From Robiginitalea sp. (GTDB lineage: Bacteria > Bacteroidota > Bacteroidia > Flavobacteriales > Flavobacteriaceae), in the NCBI GenBank assembly GCA_024642005.1, contig JAHECA010000003.1:62001-126000 (forward strand): a stretch of 64,000 nt of DNA, written 5' to 3'. The notes below the pieces were generated by a model. It searched no databases. It was not told where the DNA came from and saw nothing but the letters and a program-made list of their open reading frames with translations. A program made the translations under genes and the position numbers. Shown in pieces: positions 63,281-64,000 of the stretch; within the stretch, counting starts at the first letter, position 1; every line of letters begins with the position of its first letter.

Positions 63281-64000
63281 GAAAGAGCAAGCCTGAGTTG
63301 TTCGGGGTCGGGCAGCGATTCAATCGCGCCGAAGCGGGTGGTTGTAAGGGCACCAGCAGCGTTCGCGACGCGCACCATCCCGGCTAGTTTTTCGAAATCA
63401 TTTCGCAGGGCAGCCAGGTCGGATGCTTCGGCCAGTTGCTGGAGCAGGCAGCCGATAAAGGCATCGCCGGCCCCAGTGGTATCTACCGGCACGACCTTAA
63501 TGCTCGGGATGGTTTCGGCCCGGGTGCCGTTACTTAAGTAGGTGCCATCGCCGCCCAGGGTAATGACGATGACTTCGGCCCCAACCTTGTGCAACACCTC
63601 GCAGGCTCCCGACAGGTCGCGGCTGCCACTCAGCAGCTGCGCTTCTTCGAGGCTGAATTTACAGAGATTGGCCTTCTCGATGAAAGGCATGCACTTTTTG
63701 ATGAAGACTTCTTCTTTGCGTTTCCAGAGATCGTGCCGGTAGTTGGGGTCAAAGCTGATGAAGGCACGCTGGGTGAGCCCATCGAAAAAGTAATGCCCGT
63801 AGGCTTTTTCGAGGGGCCCGCCCAATAGGGCCGTGGCGGCGCCAAGGTGGATCATATTGCCCCGGAAGGCCTCCTTTACCGACGGCAGGTAATTCAATTC
63901 CCGGTCGGCACCCCGGCTGAAAACGAAATCGCGCTCCCCGTCTTCGGCTATGGACACGAAGGCCAGGGTCGTGAAGGTCTCCGAACGCTGCAGGTGGCGG
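63277..64000 (-). CDS. Fructokinase (PfkB family), 3' part, cut by window edge
   Basis: At least 241 codons; the frame stays open to base 64000. Upstream of the GTG at 63957 the frame reads ...TFTTLAFVSIAEDGERDF, the PfkB region before the sugar-binding site, so that GTG is internal. The C-terminal PfkB signature PVDTTGAGDAFIGCLLQQL has the catalytic Asp. It phosphorylates fructose left by amylosucrase, with which it overlaps by 4 nt. Fructokinase is inferred from sequence and context. Confidence 0.85.
   Translation of the reverse strand, partial: RHLQRSETFTTLAFVSIAEDGERDFVFSRGADRELNYLPSVKEAFRGNMIHLGAATALLGGPLEKAYGHYFFDGLTQRAFISFDPNYRHDLWKRKEEVFIKKCMPFIEKANLCKFSLEEAQLLSGSRDLSGACEVLHKVGAEVIVITLGGDGTYLSNGTRAETIPSIKVVPVDTTGAGDAFIGCLLQQLAEASDLAALRNDFEKLAGMVRVANAAGALTTTRFGAIESLPDPEQLRLALS

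Overview
The window is a chromosomal segment of a bacterium of the phylum Bacteroidetes, most likely a marine flavobacterium with an unusually GC-rich genome; the genus Robiginitalea would fit, but that is inference. The reasons are: a complete Bat aerotolerance operon, the flavobacterial order acpP-fabF-rnc-IPExxxVDY-pyk with purN and RNase H divergent from it, an OmpA protein with calcium-binding thrombospondin type 3 repeats, a long amidophosphoribosyltransferase, and many promoters of the Bacteroidetes form TTG-N18..22-TAnnTTTG. Genes are dense, often overlap by 1-17 nt, and look intact. No transposase, integrase, prophage or CRISPR array was seen.

Layout. 1-5600: the 5' part of a prolyl oligopeptidase, asd, mscL, alr and tdk on the minus strand, then a conserved flavobacterial protein on plus. 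5.6-12.7 kb: rsmI, a zinc deacylase coupled to a DUF819 membrane protein, an AhpD-like protein, OsmC, recJ, an LpxH-type hydrolase and a QueD-family enzyme. 12.9-21.2 kb: an ABC exporter, two coupled outer-membrane beta-barrels, a GNAT-MATE-crotonase operon, a universal stress protein and an unknown secreted protein. 21.27-21.98 kb: a 220-bp tandem repeat, a terminator and tRNA-Ala(GGC). 22-31.4 kb: an SDR, an AddB-like nuclease, OmpA, kbl and an AddA-like helicase-nuclease. 31.5-32.7 kb: superoxide dismutase, then a gene-free stretch with three tandem small-RNA-like units. 32.8-43.6 kb: purF, a PfkB kinase, RNase H, purN, the fatty-acid cluster, pyk, dinB, a CYTH protein and a YCII-like lipoprotein. 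43.6-49.4 kb: pheS and a bicarbonate/anion cluster (two SulP transporters, a beta-carbonic anhydrase, a small exported protein). 49.4-58.4 kb: the moxR-bat operon, minus strand. 58.6-64 kb: an aldo/keto reductase-SDR-AlbA_2 operon, then amylosucrase coupled to a fructokinase that leaves the window.

How genes work together. Amylosucrase and fructokinase form a sucrose route. SulP plus carbonic anhydrase points to bicarbonate uptake and interconversion. MoxR, DUF58 and the Bat proteins form an envelope chaperone-like system. AddA/AddB-like proteins probably form the double-strand-break repair nuclease although two genes separate them. AcpP, FabF and RNase III belong to the classical fatty-acid cluster.

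The strongest unexplained signal is at 32188-32677: three units on the minus strand, each a promoter-like element, a 39-nt almost invariant core and an unrelated intrinsic-terminator hairpin, predicting three RNAs of 73-75 nt.
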